A DNA stretch of 50,580 nt from positions 1 to 50,580 of the forward strand of contig JAQSWN010000017.1 of assembly GCA_029266615.1 (NCBI GenBank), read 5' to 3'. Positions within the stretch are counted from its first letter, which is position 1; every line of letters starts with the position of its first letter. Position numbers and translations under genes: made by a program. The notes below the pieces were generated by a model that was given only the letters and a program-made list of their open reading frames with translations, did no database searches and had not been told where the DNA came from. This DNA comes from Polyangiaceae bacterium (GTDB lineage: Bacteria > Myxococcota_A > Polyangia > Polyangiales > Polyangiaceae). Shown one piece after another: positions 48,995 to 50,580 of the stretch.

Positions 48995-49914
48995 CAATCC
49001 GGAAGACGCTCGAGCGACGCGTCGTCGAAGTTGACCCAGCCCTGCGCATTCGCGTCCGTGTACATGCCTACGGTCAGCGACCCGCTCGTGACCGGGATGT
49101 TAGCGAGCGTGACCTTCACCCAAGCGCCGCCGATCGCTGCGTCGGTGGGGGCAGTGACGTCTTCTTCCGCGTCCGCGGCGTTGTAGCCCACCGCATACAG
49201 GTAGGATTCCGGCACCTGTGCAACGGTGCCGCGCATGACCCAAACGCTGAAGGAGTACGTTCCGTTCGCGATTGGACTCACGACTTGCTCCACGCGGGCA
49301 GTGTAAGGAGCATCGCTCCACTGACCGAGCTTGACTGAGCCGCCGTGGGCATCCTGCCACTTGATGACGGACTTACCGGCAGGAGTGCTCGTGTTCGTCC
49401 ACGCGGGGAAAACGGCGGTGTCGCCATCCGGAGGGTTGGAGAGCTGTGGATTGGGATTCTGCTCGAATCCCAAGTTCGACAGCACATCCAGCACCACGAC
49501 CGGCGGCTCGCCGCCTTCGCCGCCCGCGCCGCCAGCATCCGCGCCGCCGATGATCGGTGCGCCGCCTTCACCAGCCATACCGCCGTCACTCGGTACACCG
49601 CCGCTCGGCTCGCCACCGACCGAAGACCCGGCGCTGCCGCCGGTGCCGCCGCCGCTGGTGCCCGCAGCAGAGGTGCCGCCGTTGCCCGTGCCCGCCGAGC
49701 TGGTGCCGCCCGTGCCCGTGCCGGCGCTGCCGCCCGTGCTCTTGCTGCCCGCACTGCCGCCCGTGCTCTTGCTGCCGGCGGTGCTCGTGCCGGCGCTGCC
49801 CGAAGTGCCGTCGCCGCCCGTGGCATCGTCGTCACCGCACGCGACGCTCACCAGCGCCGCGCCGCACAGCACGACCAGAGTGAGTTCTTTCAGGCCTGTT
49901 TTCTTTCGGATCAT
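48994..49914 (-). CDS. Carbohydrate-binding-type lipoprotein, first gene of operon
   Basis: ATG 49914 (GGAGG 6 bp upstream); TTG 49917 is less likely. 306 residues: lipobox LVSVAC, then ~115 residues of GGSAG/SKSTGG low-complexity linker, then a jelly-roll domain starting SNLGFEQNPNPQLSNPPDG with YTARVEQVVSPIANGTYSFSVWV and ending QGWVNFDDASLERLPD. The ...GFEQ...FDD... frame parallels the galactanase module. Tandem repeats in the linker (SAGSKSTGG twice) suggest slippage. Likely surface glycan receptor. Confidence 0.84.
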   Translation of the reverse strand: MIRKKTGLKELTLVVLCGAALVSVACGDDDATGGDGTSGSAGTSTAGSKSTGGSAGSKSTGGSAGTGTGGTSSAGTGNGGTSAAGTSGGGTGGSAGSSVGGEPSGGVPSDGGMAGEGGAPIIGGADAGGAGGEGGEPPVVVLDVLSNLGFEQNPNPQLSNPPDGDTAVFPAWTNTSTPAGKSVIKWQDAHGGSVKLGQWSDAPYTARVEQVVSPIANGTYSFSVWVMRGTVAQVPESYLYAVGYNAADAEEDVTAPTDAAIGGAWVKVTLANIPVTSGSLTVGMYTDANAQGWVNFDDASLERLPD

Positions 49915-49917
49915 CAA

Positions 49918-50420
49918 GTGCCTCCAAGTTGACTTTAGGTGAACGAAGCTCAGCGGTCTGCGCGTTCCCCCCCGCGCGGGCTAACTGGAAAATCGACGCT
50001 CGCTAACAAAGGTATCCGAGCCTCGCTCTCATCCGCAAGGGTGAGGGCGCAGATTTGTAGGCGCACACATCGACTCACCAACATCATCATCTACGTTACG
50101 CGCGGCTCGGTTACGCTTTCCGCGTTGCTTCCATGACGCGTCGGTATACGCGCGCAGCACGCACTTATTGAGGCTTCGTTCGCGTTTCAAATTTGTCACG
50201 CGAGTATGTGCACAACGTAAGGCAGCGTTAACTCTCATGAGTTGTACGACTGCAGACGCGCAGCTGGACGATCGGCGCTGTGCGCACACGTGCGCGAAAG
50301 GCGGACGAATCTGAGTGAAGGACAGCAAAGGACACGTTGACTGGAAAAGCAAGGGCTCGCGCTTTCCGTTGCACGCAGAGATGGCGACCCTGCCCACGTG
50401 GCCGGTGTGCGCACGTACGA
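49918..50420. other. Upstream region of the galactan operon, no gene seen
   Basis: About 500 bp without a supportable frame; it should contain the promoter of the lipoprotein-kinase operon (near 49930-50100). I find no copy of the two LacI-like palindromes here. A single TAACC/GGTTA-type half site (CGGTTACGC near 50108) may be chance. Confidence 0.45.
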
Positions 50421-50579
50421 CTAGAGGCTCAGCTCGCCTCTTAGAGCATCGAACTCTTCGAAAGCTTCGGCGTCAGCTTCCAAAACGTCTCCATTGCGAT
50501 GGAACAGTGATGCGCCCCAAGAGCCACTTTGCGTCGGCTCCCAGAAGAAAGTGCCCAATCCCTTACCGTCAGGCAATCC
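50421..50579 (-). CDS. GH53-like enzyme, C-terminal end only
   Basis: 52 codons ending at TAG 50421-50423; the rest lies right of the window. GLPDGKGLGTFFWEPTQSGSW...LFHRNGDVLEADAEAFEEFDAL parallels the end of the galactanase at 42426 (GRGLGAFYWDATWTA...FDFDSVALPAMDEF). It is therefore probably a second galactanase, upstream of the operon on the same strand. Confidence 0.75.
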   Translation of the reverse strand, partial: GLPDGKGLGTFFWEPTQSGSWGASLFHRNGDVLEADAEAFEEFDALRGELSL

Positions 50580-50580
50580 A

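Noticed and set aside
49939..50397. Short frames of 65 and 122 codons in the operon upstream region
   Set aside because: No ribosome site or family pattern; the region is better read as promoter DNA.

Overview
The window looks like chromosome of a high-GC predatory or soil myxobacterium (Myxococcota, Polyangiales/Sorangium-like). The evidence is the very high GC at third codon positions, many lipoproteins with long Gly/Ser/Ala/Thr-rich linkers after the lipobox, Hanks-type kinases with C-terminal membrane anchors, PEGA-domain partners, an FHA-sigma54 activator and secreted polysaccharide-acting enzymes. The genus assignment is inference. I saw no rRNA, tRNA, CRISPR array or insertion sequence.

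Layout. (1) 1-6235: operon of a Cys-rich/NHL-propeller secreted protein (5' end outside the window), a transmembrane Ser/Thr kinase and a TPR-PEGA protein. (2) 6269-21520: a chromosomal integron. An integron integrase (intI, 6507-7490) is followed, on the same strand, by an attI-like core (7614-7620) and a cassette array read in the same direction. Nine attC sites or attC relics of one family lie between 8387 and 14177: seven near-complete sites of about 150 bp, one truncated and one with a decayed end. They separate small, mostly unrecognised cassette genes, including a ParD/RelE-type toxin-antitoxin pair, membrane proteins and an ExbD-like lipoprotein. intI points toward the array, the reverse of the usual integron layout. 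From 14178 to 17397 the array is interrupted by an ordinary operon (two VOC proteins, a DoxX-like protein, a YCII/DGPF protein and an ECF42-type sigma factor). From 17398 to about 21520 the array resumes with decayed attC sites, cassette genes and gene fragments. (3) 21530-25625: ArsR-SRPBCC pair, GNAT remnant, FHA-sigma54 activator, and an RCC1-repeat lipoprotein gene broken by one in-frame amber codon.

(4) 25820-34314: secreted and envelope functions: CE15-type glucuronoyl esterase, CE1-like esterase, SGNH/GDSL hydrolase, lactonase-like beta-propeller lipoprotein, TerC-family membrane protein and PAP2 phosphatase. (5) 34443-39937: small methyltransferase, frameshifted GNAT gene, a small protein divergent from a TetR regulator with two identical 16-bp palindromes between them, a large propeller-like lipoprotein and a DUF4423-type HTH regulator. 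(6) 40197-50580: a haem-motif lipoprotein and a tightly packed minus-strand operon: two carbohydrate-binding lipoproteins, Ser/Thr kinase, PEGA protein, second Ser/Thr kinase, then a GH53 endo-beta-1,4-galactanase behind two LacI-like palindromic operators. The C-terminus of a second GH53-like enzyme enters at the right edge. I read this as a galactan sensing and degradation locus in which carbohydrate-binding lipoproteins sit with membrane kinases.

The two most interesting systems are the inverted-integrase myxobacterial integron and the galactan operon with two kinases. The kinase-PEGA-surface protein module occurs twice in the window (2-6235 and 44160-49914).
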